The notes below the pieces were generated by a model. That model was not told where the DNA came from and made no database searches. It was given only the letters and a program-made list of their open reading frames with translations. From Alloalcanivorax marinus (lineage in GTDB: Bacteria > Pseudomonadota > Gammaproteobacteria > Pseudomonadales > Alcanivoracaceae), in contig NZ_JADDOL010000003.1 of NCBI RefSeq assembly GCF_016906305.1, forward strand, positions 234,882 through 298,881: a stretch of DNA of 64,000 nucleotides. Direction: 5' to 3'. The position numbers and the translations under genes were made by a program. Of the stretch, positions 51,508 through 60,753 are shown piece after piece (the stretch's first letter is position 1; each line of letters begins with the position of its first letter).

Positions 51508-54276
51508 TTGATCCGATTATTCCTGTTTGTGCTTGTTCTGGCTCTGGCTGGCGTGGCGCGGGCAACCCCGCCGTCCGCGGCGTTCTACTACGGACCCGAT
51601 ATCCCCTGGCGCGAATTGACGCTCTTTGATCTGGTGGTGATTGAACCGGCGCAGACCGATTCGCCGCCGCCCGACCAGGTGGGCCGGGTCTACGCCTATG
51701 TGAGCCTGGGGGAGGTATTGCCGTCCCGGGATTACGCCGCCGGTATTCGCGCCGACTGGGTATTGGGTGACAACCCGGACTGGCAAACGCGGGTGCTGGA
51801 TCTGGCCAACCCTGAGTTACGTCGCTACCTCATGGATCGCGTGATCGAGCCGCTTTGGGACCAGGGCTACCGCCATTTCTTTTTCGACACCCTGGACAGC
51901 TACCGGTTGGCGGCCACCGGCGAGGCCGCTTTGACCGCCCAGCGCCGCGGGCTGGAAACCCTGATACAGGACATCGCCGAATCGTTCCCCGGCGCGCGTT
52001 TTATCCTCAACCGGGGTTTTGAGTTGCTGCCCTCGGTGCACGACCACGTGGACGCGGTGGCGGCGGAGTCCCTCTACCAGCGCTGGCGCCCTGATTTGCA
52101 ACGTTATCAGCCGGTCTCCGAGGAGGACCGGCGATGGTTGCTGGATCGCTTCGAGGAAGTGCGCCGGGACTATGGGATTCCCACCATCGCCATCGATTAC
52201 GCGGCGCCGGAAGACCGCCAGCGGGCCCGGGAGATCGCCGACCTCATCGCCCGCCACGATGTCATTCCCTGGGTCAGCAACCCGGCGCTGGATATGCTGG
52301 GCGTGGGGCGCCGCGAGGTGCTGCCGCGCCGCGTGCTGATGATTCACGGTACGCCACCGGGGCAGATCTGGGAACAATCGGAACTGGTCCGCTTCGCGGT
52401 GATGCCGGCGCAGTATCTGGGGCTGGTGCCGGATATCCGCTACCACGAGGACGCCATGCCCGCCGGCACTCTGCGTGGCCGCTATGCGGGCATCATTACC
52501 TGGCTGGACGAACCGGAGCGGGTCGGTGAGGGATTTCGCCGCTGGTTGGCCGAGCAAGCCCGGGCGGGAGTGCCGGTGGTCATGCTCGGCCGGCTGCCGG
52601 TGACCGCGGGCGGGCGCGAGGCCAGCGTCTTCGGTCTGAGTCCGAGCCCTCAGCCAACGACACCCCCAAGGGTGGTCCATCAGGCACCGGGCATGGCGTT
52701 CGAGGCCCCATTGCCCGGATTGCTGGACGTGGCCGATCCGGTGTTTCTGGAAGGGCAGAGCCGGCAGGACTGGCTGACCCTGGCCGCCGGCAAGGATCGT
52801 TATACCGTGGCGGCGGTGACCGATTGGGGGGGCTTCGCATTGGACCCTTTCGTGGTCCGTTCGGTGCTGCCTTCACTGGACAGCGAGGAAATTACCGATC
52901 GCTGGATGTTACAGCCGCTCGACTTTCTGCGTTCCGCGCTCAAACTGCCGCCCATGCCCACCCCGGACGTGACCACCGAAAATGGCCGCCGCCTGTTTTT
53001 CGTGCATGTGGATGGGGATGCGTTTCCCAGTCTGGCGGAAGTGCGGGGCTACCGGAATCAGGCCGCCGGCGAGGTGTTGCTGCAGGAGATCCTCAAACGG
53101 TACCGGATTCCCACCACCATTTCGGTGGTCGAGGGCGAGGTGGCCCGGACCGGCCTCTATCCTGATCGCGCCGGGGAGTTGGAGGACATCGCCCGCCGTA
53201 TTTTCGCATTGGATCACGTCGAAGCGGCCACCCACACTTATTCGCACCCCTTTTACTGGCGCGAGGCCCTGCGCCATCCGGGGCAGTCCAGTAGCCCGGA
53301 CGGCGCGCCGATACGATTGCCGGTACCGGATTACAGTCTGGACCTTGAACGGGAGCTGATCGGTTCCGCTCGCTATATGGAGAAACACCTGCTGCCGGAG
53401 GGCAAGTCGGTGAAGATGGTGCTCTGGAGTGGGGACACGGTGCCTACCGAGGCGGCTTTGTCAATGGCTCGGGAAAACGGCCTGTTGAACATGAATGGGG
53501 GTGACACTCTGATCACGGAGAGCGCGCCCAGTTGGACTCTCATCAAGGCCCTGGGCCTGCCCAAGGGGGACGAATATCAGGTGTTCGCCCCCAATCAGAA
53601 TGAAAATGTATACACCGGTAACTGGTTAGGGCCGTACTACGGTTTCCAACGGGTAATCGAAACCTTCCGCCTTACCGAATCGCCGATCCGTTTCAAGCCC
53701 ATCGACATCTACTACCACACCTACATCGCCAGCAAGAACGCCTCGTTGACCTCGCTGAGAAAAGTCTACGACTGGGCGCTCGCACAGCCGGTGCATCCGG
53801 TGTTTGCTTCGGAGTACGTCTCCAAGGTGCTGGATTTCAACCGTATGGTGATGGCCCGGGAAGGCAATGCCTGGGTGGTGAGCGGCGGGGGAGACCTGCG
53901 CACCTTGCGCTTGCCGGAGGGGGTGGCGCCCCCGGCCCTGGCCGGCAGTGAGGGGGTGGCCGGCTACCGGGATGATGCGCCTGGCCCTTATGTACACCTC
54001 TCTGGTGGTTGGGCCCGCTGGCGGCCCGGTCCGGACGCCGCGCCCGGCCTCTGGGAGGCCAACGGTCGTCTGACCGCCTTCCAGCGCCGTGAGGATGGTT
54101 TGATGTTCTCCCTGCGTGGCTATGTACCGCTTACCTTTACTCTGGTGCAGCCCTCCGGTTGTCGCCTCCGGCATCAGGGGCGCACGCTGAACCCGGTGGA
54201 CCGGGAGGGCACCCATTACCGTTACAGGAGTGAACGGCGTGAGCTCGACGAGCTACGGCTTCAGTGTCGCCCATGA
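51508..54276 (+). CDS. pelA: PelA: Pel polysaccharide hydrolase/deacetylase
   Basis: Periplasmic bifunctional enzyme of 922 residues (P. aeruginosa PelA ~948). A signal peptide (MIRLFLFVLVLALAGVARA) is followed by a GH114/GH166-like TIM barrel (~20-270) whose putative acid is Glu187 in VAAESLYQRW. A linker/reductase-like segment follows (~270-480), then a CE18-like polysaccharide deacetylase with DGDAF (Asp502, Asp504) and THTYSHPF (His576, His580), and a C-terminal beta-rich domain. It partially deacetylates the GalNAc-rich Pel polymer and can trim it. TTG 51508 is used because it gives a full signal peptide with AAGGA upstream. First gene of the operon. Confidence 0.95.
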   Translation: MIRLFLFVLVLALAGVARATPPSAAFYYGPDIPWRELTLFDLVVIEPAQTDSPPPDQVGRVYAYVSLGEVLPSRDYAAGIRADWVLGDNPDWQTRVLDLANPELRRYLMDRVIEPLWDQGYRHFFFDTLDSYRLAATGEAALTAQRRGLETLIQDIAESFPGARFILNRGFELLPSVHDHVDAVAAESLYQRWRPDLQRYQPVSEEDRRWLLDRFEEVRRDYGIPTIAIDYAAPEDRQRAREIADLIARHDVIPWVSNPALDMLGVGRREVLPRRVLMIHGTPPGQIWEQSELVRFAVMPAQYLGLVPDIRYHEDAMPAGTLRGRYAGIITWLDEPERVGEGFRRWLAEQARAGVPVVMLGRLPVTAGGREASVFGLSPSPQPTTPPRVVHQAPGMAFEAPLPGLLDVADPVFLEGQSRQDWLTLAAGKDRYTVAAVTDWGGFALDPFVVRSVLPSLDSEEITDRWMLQPLDFLRSALKLPPMPTPDVTTENGRRLFFVHVDGDAFPSLAEVRGYRNQAAGEVLLQEILKRYRIPTTISVVEGEVARTGLYPDRAGELEDIARRIFALDHVEAATHTYSHPFYWREALRHPGQSSSPDGAPIRLPVPDYSLDLERELIGSARYMEKHLLPEGKSVKMVLWSGDTVPTEAALSMARENGLLNMNGGDTLITESAPSWTLIKALGLPKGDEYQVFAPNQNENVYTGNWLGPYYGFQRVIETFRLTESPIRFKPIDIYYHTYIASKNASLTSLRKVYDWALAQPVHPVFASEYVSKVLDFNRMVMAREGNAWVVSGGGDLRTLRLPEGVAPPALAGSEGVAGYRDDAPGPYVHLSGGWARWRPGPDAAPGLWEANGRLTAFQRREDGLMFSLRGYVPLTFTLVQPSGCRLRHQGRTLNPVDREGTHYRYRSERRELDELRLQCRP

Positions 54277-55123
54277 ACGGTGGCGGGTGATCGGGCCGCT
54301 GGAATTACTGGTGCTGGGCCTTTTGGTGGTACTGGTGGGCTGGCTGGTTTTTCCCCGCGATCTGTCCAGCGGACTGCGCGCGGCGCGGATGGACGCGGTA
54401 ACATTGTCCTATGCGCAAACCTGGCTGCGTGCCAAGCCCGATGACTATGATCTGCGTTTGCTGATGGCACGGGATCTGATTGAACTGGGTCTGTTCGAAC
54501 AAGCTCGGGAGCAACTCGACTATCTGGCCGATCATGCGCGTCAGCCTGATTTGCTGAACGCTCAAGCCTGGCTGCGTTCGCGTCTGCCGCTCGTGGCGCT
54601 CATGGGGTTACCGCCTGAAGAGAGAGCGAGCAGTGCGCTTCAGGAACAGGCGATCGTGGCCTTCCGCCAGGTGGACCCGGCCGGGTTGGACAACGAGGAT
54701 GTGCTGCGCTACGCGGACATGGCCCTGTTGTTGGAGGATCTGGATGCGGCGGTACGTGCCTACCATCTTCTTGCCGCCCGTCAGCCATCGCCGTCCGCCT
54801 GGTATCGTCAAGCGGCTCGCTCGCTGCTGGCGCAGGGGCGTTACCAGGCCGCCGCCGATGAATATCTCCGGGCGATGGAGAATCAGACTGATCCGGCTTC
54901 GCGCCGCGCCGATTTTCTACGCGCGTTGACGACCCTGCAGGCCGGCGGTTTGCTGGATCAGGCGCTGGCTGTTGGCGGGCGGCTCGGTTCTGAGTTTTAC
55001 CATCAGCCGGCTGTTCTTTACCGCCTGATGACCCTGGCCCGCGCCGCCGGTGACCACGGGCAGGCTCAGTTTTACGCGGGTCGGCTGTTGCGGCTCGATG
55101 GCGCCAATGGAGGTGACGAGTGA
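54239..55123 (+). CDS. pelB: PelB N-terminal part: inner-membrane-anchored TPR protein
   Basis: Protein of 294 residues with one N-terminal span (PLELLVLGLLVVLVGWLVF) and TPR-like helices behind it (LRAKPDDYDLRLLMARDLIELGLFEQAREQ; DNEDVLRYADMALLLEDLDAA). It corresponds to the N-terminal third of the ~1190-residue PelB of P. aeruginosa, which couples the inner membrane complex to the outer-membrane channel. GTG 54239 has AGGAG 8 bases ahead, within the 3' end of pelA. It ends by overlapping the second pelB gene (GTGA, 55120-55123). Here PelB is two polypeptides; see the findings. Confidence 0.85.
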   Translation: MSSTSYGFSVAHERWRVIGPLELLVLGLLVVLVGWLVFPRDLSSGLRAARMDAVTLSYAQTWLRAKPDDYDLRLLMARDLIELGLFEQAREQLDYLADHARQPDLLNAQAWLRSRLPLVALMGLPPEERASSALQEQAIVAFRQVDPAGLDNEDVLRYADMALLLEDLDAAVRAYHLLAARQPSPSAWYRQAARSLLAQGRYQAAADEYLRAMENQTDPASRRADFLRALTTLQAGGLLDQALAVGGRLGSEFYHQPAVLYRLMTLARAAGDHGQAQFYAGRLLRLDGANGGDE

Positions 55124-57891
55124 GGCGCCGGGTCCTGGTCCCGGTGTTGCTGGGGGTGGCTTTGAAGGGGTGGGCCGGGCCGGTTCCCTATGAGCACCGC
55201 TATTACGACGGCGGTTATCAGGTGTTCGTGGAGGCGGGCAATTTGCCCCGTGCCCGCCAGGTCGTGGAAAACGCGCTTTATTGGCGACCGGATGACCCCC
55301 TCTGGATTGAGCGGTTGGGCCGGGTGGCCGGTTGGCAGGGCGACCTGGAAATCTCCCTGGCCGCCTGGCTGAAACTGGCGGAATCGCGTGACGATGAAGA
55401 GGCCTGGCGGCGGGTTCTGGTTCTGTCGCCACTGACCTACCACGATGAATTGACGTTGCGGGCACGACACCGTCTATTGGCACGTAATCCTTCCGATCCT
55501 TCCTTGATCGAACAGGTCGCGGACGAATACGAGCGGCTGGGACGTCCCGAGGATGGCCTCGCTTTTCTGGATCAATGGCGGCGGCGTTATCCAAGCCGGT
55601 CGGTGTTCCGCGCGTTGCAGCGACTGGCGGAGAACACCGGGCAGGATCTTCGGGCGGCACGTTATTATCGGGCCTACATGGCACGCTATGGGGTGGAACC
55701 CGAGGCCGCCATGCGCGCCGCCGATCTGACCTGGTTGCGCGGCGACCGCGACCAGGCATACCGGAACCTCCAGCATGACGCGGGCGCCCTGGAGTATCAC
55801 GCCGGCATTACCCGCCGCCTGGCGGTGATGGCCGGCGAATTGGGTGACCTGGACGCCGCCCTGGCGCATTACCAGCGGTTGGATGAAGGGGGCGGGGCGG
55901 AGGTGAAGGACTACTACCGCTATGCGCGACTGGCCCGCTATCACGGGCCGGCTCTGTTCGCCCGGGTGCTGGACCGCCTGTGGCGGGCCTCCGGTGATCC
56001 GGGGGTGGCGCTGAGCCGTCTCTCGCTGCTGCGGGAACTGGGCGACGAACGGGCGCTGACCGAATTTTTCCAGGGTCTCGATGATGCGCAGCGCCGGACC
56101 TTCATGGAACGGCCCGACTTTCTGCGTGCCTATGCGGACTACCGGCTCTCCCGGGGCGACCTCGCCGGTGCCGAGCGACTGCTGCGCCAGGCCCTCGCCC
56201 TGGCGCCAGGGGATACCGATACCCGGCTCGCCTGGTTGTGGTTTCTGATTGCCACCGGTAACGACGAGCAGCTGGTCCCGGTGATGGCGCGATGGGAGCC
56301 GGTTCACCGGGACGAGACGGTTTACCGGGAAGCGCTGGCGGCGGCCAATCTGGCCCTTGACCGGCCGGAGCCGGCATTACGGTATCAGCGGGCCCTGTTG
56401 CGGGACGCGCCGGGGGACTGGCGTCGCCGCTGGGCCTATGCTCAGACACTGCTGGCCGCCGGACGTGAGCGGCAGGCCTGGCCGGTGATGCGCTCGCTCT
56501 GGCGCGACCCTCCCGCCGAGACGGAGATTCCGCCGCAGTGGCGTTCAGCGTACCAGGAAATGCGTTCCGTTCTGGTAACTCGCTTCGAGGGCGGCGACCA
56601 GCAGCTTCGCTTTCAGCGCCGGGCCTGGGCGGAAACGTCCGAGGCGGAGCGGGCCGACCGGGCCGAGTGGCTGGCCCAGTGGGCGCTGGCCATTGATGCA
56701 TCGGAGCTGGCCAGGCGCTGGTACCGGCAGCAGCATCATTGGCGCGGTAGCTTGCCGGCGGGGTCGGCGCTGGCTCTTGCCAATCTGGAAAGTGATCAGG
56801 ACGGCATCCGGTCCTTGCGCGCGGACCGCGCCGGAGCGCTTACCGCCGGCGAGCGGCTGGAAGCGGACAACGTCCTCGACCGCAAACGTCTGGCCGCATC
56901 GGAATTGGCGGAACAACAACGCTGGGCGCCGGAGCAGGCGGACCATCACCCACAACAGGAAAGCCTGTTGCTGCCGGCCTCCCGACACGTGGAGGTCAAC
57001 CTGGAGCGTCGCCGCCTGGGCCCGCTGGCCCTGGATGATGAACGCCTGGGACTGACCCGGCCGATGGGGGACCGCTGGCGCTGGGGCTGGGAAGCCTCCT
57101 GGCGGCGTTTCTCCAGTGAGGACGAGGCCCTGCTGCGAGTGGACGAGACCGCTCGCCGTCTGGAGCTGATGGCGGGGCGTCAGGGGCGCCGGCTGGACGT
57201 CCTCCTGAAGGCGGGTTGGGAGACACGTTTTGACCGCGACAACACGGATCTCTCGCTGGTACTTAACGACGATCCGGTGGCGCGGTGGGGCTGGCGTTTC
57301 GAGTATCAGTGGCGGGCGCCGGCCGACGAAAGCTCCGAATTGCTGCTTGCCGGCCGGCGCAGTGGGCCGACCCTGAATCTGGAGTGGCGCCCGGGCAGCC
57401 ATTGGAGCAACGGTCTGTCGATGGGCCATTACCAATACCAGGATCTGGATGGCGGGAGCCTGGGCCAGGGTTGGCGTGCCAGTGCTCAAAGCAGCTGGCG
57501 CCCCTGGCGTTCGCGCTGGTCGCCGGGAGTGCGGGTCCGTCACACCCGGGCCGGCTTCTCCGGCCAGCGGCCGCTGGCTCTTGAGGCGGATCTGACCCGG
57601 CCCGGGGCGGAAAGCTCGGCGGCGGTGCCCGAGAGCTACCACGAAACCGAACTCGCGCTGTTGCTGGGCTCACCGGATCCGCATGTCCGGCCCCACCGGT
57701 TGCAAGCCTGGGCGGAGCTGGGAGTCACCGACAACAGTGTTTCCGGCGTCGGTTTCAATGGTCGTCTCGGGGCGGAAGGACCGTTGTTGGGCCGTGACGC
57801 CTGGCGCCTTTACACGGAGCGCGGGTTGAACACCGGCGGTGCGGACGAAGACGGTTATCGAATCGGATTGCAATACGAGTTTTACTACTAG
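55120..57891 (+). CDS. pelB: PelB C-terminal part: TPR and outer-membrane beta-barrel export channel
   Basis: Protein of 923 residues with its own signal peptide (RRRVLVPVLLGVALKGWAG). About 600 residues of TPR-like helical repeats follow (AGNLPRARQVVENALYWRPD; RGDLAGAERLLRQALALAPGD). The last ~300 residues are a beta-barrel (RWRWGWEASWRRFSSED ... RIGLQYEFYY) ending in aromatic residues, matching the PelB porin that exports Pel with PelC. GTG 55120 overlaps the preceding stop, with GGAGGTG 4-5 bases ahead, so it is independently started. Added to the preceding gene the total (~1217 residues) is close to a full-length PelB. Confidence 0.9.
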   Translation: MRRRVLVPVLLGVALKGWAGPVPYEHRYYDGGYQVFVEAGNLPRARQVVENALYWRPDDPLWIERLGRVAGWQGDLEISLAAWLKLAESRDDEEAWRRVLVLSPLTYHDELTLRARHRLLARNPSDPSLIEQVADEYERLGRPEDGLAFLDQWRRRYPSRSVFRALQRLAENTGQDLRAARYYRAYMARYGVEPEAAMRAADLTWLRGDRDQAYRNLQHDAGALEYHAGITRRLAVMAGELGDLDAALAHYQRLDEGGGAEVKDYYRYARLARYHGPALFARVLDRLWRASGDPGVALSRLSLLRELGDERALTEFFQGLDDAQRRTFMERPDFLRAYADYRLSRGDLAGAERLLRQALALAPGDTDTRLAWLWFLIATGNDEQLVPVMARWEPVHRDETVYREALAAANLALDRPEPALRYQRALLRDAPGDWRRRWAYAQTLLAAGRERQAWPVMRSLWRDPPAETEIPPQWRSAYQEMRSVLVTRFEGGDQQLRFQRRAWAETSEAERADRAEWLAQWALAIDASELARRWYRQQHHWRGSLPAGSALALANLESDQDGIRSLRADRAGALTAGERLEADNVLDRKRLAASELAEQQRWAPEQADHHPQQESLLLPASRHVEVNLERRRLGPLALDDERLGLTRPMGDRWRWGWEASWRRFSSEDEALLRVDETARRLELMAGRQGRRLDVLLKAGWETRFDRDNTDLSLVLNDDPVARWGWRFEYQWRAPADESSELLLAGRRSGPTLNLEWRPGSHWSNGLSMGHYQYQDLDGGSLGQGWRASAQSSWRPWRSRWSPGVRVRHTRAGFSGQRPLALEADLTRPGAESSAAVPESYHETELALLLGSPDPHVRPHRLQAWAELGVTDNSVSGVGFNGRLGAEGPLLGRDAWRLYTERGLNTGGADEDGYRIGLQYEFYY

Positions 57892-57912
57892 GCACGGTTG
57901 AGGAGAACCACC

Positions 57913-58428
57913 ATGAAACTGCCACTGCTGATCCTGTGCGCCGCCGCATTGACGCTGGTCGGCTGCAGCACGCATGTGCGAACCGCCCAGGATGTGCGGC
58001 TGGAACGGGACGCCACCTGGCTGGTGTTGCCGCTGGTCAACCGTACCAGCACGCCGCAGGCCGGCTTACGCGCCCAGGCCATTACCGAAGCGGTGCTGGC
58101 CCGGCACGGTGCCAAGCGGGTGGAAAGCTATGTCCAGGATGAAGAAGGCGCTCTGTTCGAGGCCTCCTCCAGGGAGAGCCGACAGGCGATGCGCGATTGG
58201 GTGGCGACCCGAAAAGGCCAATACGTGGTCTCCGGCGTGATCCATGAATGGCGTTATAAAACCGGCGTGGATGGAGAGCCGGCGGTGGGCGTGATGCTGG
58301 AGATCCGGGATGCTTCTGGCCAATTGCTCTATACCGGCACCGCCGCCCGCGCCGGCTGGGCCCGCCAATCGCTGAGCGAAACCGGGCAGCGCGTTATCGA
58401 TAAGCTGATCGCACCGGTGTTGGATTAA
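57913..58428 (+). CDS. pelC: PelC: outer-membrane lipoprotein
   Basis: Lipoprotein of 171 residues. Signal peptide with lipobox LTLVGC (Cys18). PelC forms a dodecameric ring beneath the PelB channel and guides the positively charged polymer. EADSP-type acidic segments and the C-terminal IDKLIAPVLD agree with the family; LVLPLVNRTSTPQAGLRAQA is the recognisable core. ATG 57913 has AGGAGA upstream and is preferred over TTG 57898. The stop overlaps the pelD start by one base (TAATG). Confidence 0.9.
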   Translation: MKLPLLILCAAALTLVGCSTHVRTAQDVRLERDATWLVLPLVNRTSTPQAGLRAQAITEAVLARHGAKRVESYVQDEEGALFEASSRESRQAMRDWVATRKGQYVVSGVIHEWRYKTGVDGEPAVGVMLEIRDASGQLLYTGTAARAGWARQSLSETGQRVIDKLIAPVLD

Positions 58429-59768
58429 TGCCCCGTCGATTTGGCAGGTACTGGCTGACCGGGTTGTTGTCCCCGGAGCGGGTCAGTGCCCTTGCCTGGT
58501 TGGAAGCACCGCTCTTGGTGGTGGCGGCGGTGACCGTGGGCTTTGCCGTCAGACCGGAAGACCCGCTGATCTTCACCGGCGGCATTCGCTGGAGCATCGT
58601 GGTGGTGCTGGTGGTGGCTTTGCGCTATGGGTCCCTGATCGGGTCCGTGGGCATGTTGACTCTGGTGGGTTTGTGGTTCGTATGCAAGGCCATCGGTCTG
58701 TACCCGGACATGGCGTTCCCTGAACTCACCTTCCTGGGCGGTTACATCATTATTCTGATTACCGGTGAGTTCGCCGATATGTGGCGGGTACGGCTGATGC
58801 GCGCCGAAAGCCAGGCCGGATATGCACTGGAGCGGCTGCAGAACCTGACTCAGCGGCACGTCCTCCTGCGTCTTTCCCACGACCGTCTGGAGGAGAATCT
58901 GCTGGCCAAACCGTATACGGTGCGTGACGCATTGCTCCGCTTGCGTGATGTGATGATGGACGACAGCCACAGCGAGGCCTTGCCAGGCGGTGAAGAGTTG
59001 CTGAATCTGCTGGCGGAGTATTGTCAACTTCAGCGCGGTGGTTTGTACCGGGTCAAGGGCGATCATGTGGACCCCGAGCCGGTGGCTTTGCTGGGTATTA
59101 ACCGGCCTTTGCAGGTGGACGACCGTTTGCTGCGTCATGCTATTGATCAGCGGGCCCTCGCTCACGTGCAGATGAGTGATACCTCGGAGGATTATCAGGG
59201 CTTTTATTGGGTCTGCGCACCGGTTATGAACAGTGGCGAAGAGCTGATCGGCGTGGTGGTGGTGGAAAGGATGCCCTTCCTGTCCATTCACTATGAGAAC
59301 CTGCAGCTGTTCGGGTTATTGCTGAACTTCTATGCGGATGTGGTCCAGCACGGCCCGGTGGTGGACGAGTTGTGCAAACGCTGGACCGGCATGCCACCGG
59401 TGTTCGGCCGGGAATTCGAGGCTTTGCGTCGTTTGGCCAAGGGCAGAAAGGTGGATACCACCGTGCTGCTGCTTATTCCAGATGCCTCGGATCAGGCCCG
59501 CCAAATCGTGGCTTCGCTGAACCGGGACCGTCGCACCATGGACGGGTATTGGTGGGTGGATTGGGATAATTATGTACTGATGCTGATCATGCCCATGACT
59601 GGCCGATACAGTTTCGAAAGCTATTTACGTCGTATCGAGGACTGGCTCAGCGAGGACTATGCTTTCGAGAGCCTTGCCCAGGCCGGTATTCATTATGTCC
59701 ACCGATTCCTCGATGACCGGCCGGCCCGGGAACAAATTGAAGAACTTCTCGGGGGTGCGGGTGCTTGA
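58428..59768 (+). CDS. pelD: PelD: inner-membrane c-di-GMP receptor
   Basis: Protein of 446 residues (P. aeruginosa 455). Four N-terminal spans (~15-125; IVVVLVVALRYGSLIGSVGM; LGGYIIILITGEFADMW), a short helical stretch, a GAF domain (~165-320) and a degenerate GGDEF domain (~320-446) that lacks the catalytic GGDEF residues. The inhibitory-site RxxD is Arg369-Thr-Met-Asp372, at the position that binds c-di-GMP in PelD. It activates Pel synthesis through PelF. ATG overlaps the pelC stop. Confidence 0.93.
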   Translation: MPRRFGRYWLTGLLSPERVSALAWLEAPLLVVAAVTVGFAVRPEDPLIFTGGIRWSIVVVLVVALRYGSLIGSVGMLTLVGLWFVCKAIGLYPDMAFPELTFLGGYIIILITGEFADMWRVRLMRAESQAGYALERLQNLTQRHVLLRLSHDRLEENLLAKPYTVRDALLRLRDVMMDDSHSEALPGGEELLNLLAEYCQLQRGGLYRVKGDHVDPEPVALLGINRPLQVDDRLLRHAIDQRALAHVQMSDTSEDYQGFYWVCAPVMNSGEELIGVVVVERMPFLSIHYENLQLFGLLLNFYADVVQHGPVVDELCKRWTGMPPVFGREFEALRRLAKGRKVDTTVLLLIPDASDQARQIVASLNRDRRTMDGYWWVDWDNYVLMLIMPMTGRYSFESYLRRIEDWLSEDYAFESLAQAGIHYVHRFLDDRPAREQIEELLGGAGA

Positions 59769-60753
59769 AGTGCGGCTGTTGTTTTACGCCTTGCTGGCCG
59801 AGGCGGGCGCCATAACGACGTTGCTGGCTTGGGAGCGTGGGCCGGCAGCTTTTCTTGCTTACCTGTTGATTCATGGCTTTGCCGCTGCGCTCATGGCTAC
59901 CGCTATGTGGTTGTGGTTCCCGCGTGGGTTCCGTTCGCCAAGAGCGCTCTCTTGGATGCTGACGTTTTCATTGGCGCTCTTTGTTCCGGTACTGGGTTTG
60001 GTGGGTATCGTAGGCGGGGTGTTGGTGGGTTATTTTCTGCCGGCGCCACGGGGTCCTGAACCCTTTGAAACAATACCTGCTCCGCAGTTTACCCCTGTTC
60101 CGGTGGCTACTGATCGAAGCTTTCGACAGGAGGATCTCAAGACCTTGCTGTTGTCTTCGAAAAGTTCCACGGAGCTCAGGCTGCAAGGCATGTTGACCGT
60201 CCGCAATATGCCGGCGAGGGCCACCAGCGGGGTGCTGCGCGAGACGCTGGGCGATCAGGTCGACGATGTTCGACTGCTCGCCTACGGTATTCTGGATCAG
60301 AAGGAAAAGGCGCTAACCCGGCAGATTGACCGGGCTTTGAACCTGATTGAGAGCGCCACGCCGGCTCGCCTCTATCGCCTCTACCGCCGTCTCGCCGAAC
60401 TGTATTGGGAGTTGCACTTTCAGGATCTGGTACAAGGAGACATCCGGGCGCTTGCCTTGCAAAGAGCCTTTGATTTCGTGGAAAGGGCCTTGAATGAAAA
60501 TGATCAGGATGGCGGCATGTGGTTGTTACGAGGCCGCATCATGATGAATCATGAACAACTGGAAGAAGCCTGGCGCAGCTTCGACAAGGCGCTGGCCGTC
60601 GGATTGGCGCCTTCACGGGTGAATCCGTGGTTGGCGGAGCTGGCGCTATGGCGGCGCCAGTACGCAAAGGTACGTGTTCTGATGGCGGAAATCGCCGAGG
60701 ACACCCAGTTCACCAATTTGAGCGCCTCGGTGCGATATTGGAGCGCGCCATGA
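59755..60753 (+). CDS. pelE: PelE: inner-membrane TPR protein
   Basis: Protein of ~332 residues (P. aeruginosa ~329). Two or three N-terminal spans (LLFYALLAEAGAITTLLAW; FLAYLLIHGFAAALMATAMW; MLTFSLALFVPVLGLVG), then TPR-like helices (LYRLYRRLAELYWELHFQDL; GMWLLRGRIMMNHEQLEEAW). It joins PelD and PelG in the inner-membrane complex. The start is uncertain: GTG 59755 or 59761 are the best, within the pelD 3' end; ATG 59713 also fits. The pelF ATG overlaps its stop (ATGA). Confidence 0.85.
   Translation: MRVLEVRLLFYALLAEAGAITTLLAWERGPAAFLAYLLIHGFAAALMATAMWLWFPRGFRSPRALSWMLTFSLALFVPVLGLVGIVGGVLVGYFLPAPRGPEPFETIPAPQFTPVPVATDRSFRQEDLKTLLLSSKSSTELRLQGMLTVRNMPARATSGVLRETLGDQVDDVRLLAYGILDQKEKALTRQIDRALNLIESATPARLYRLYRRLAELYWELHFQDLVQGDIRALALQRAFDFVERALNENDQDGGMWLLRGRIMMNHEQLEEAWRSFDKALAVGLAPSRVNPWLAELALWRRQYAKVRVLMAEIAEDTQFTNLSASVRYWSAP

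Noticed and set aside
54239..57891. pelB split as a sequencing frameshift
   Set aside because: The second part has its own signal peptide, a GGAGG site and a GTGA overlap, all expected for a true gene start and not for a frameshift.
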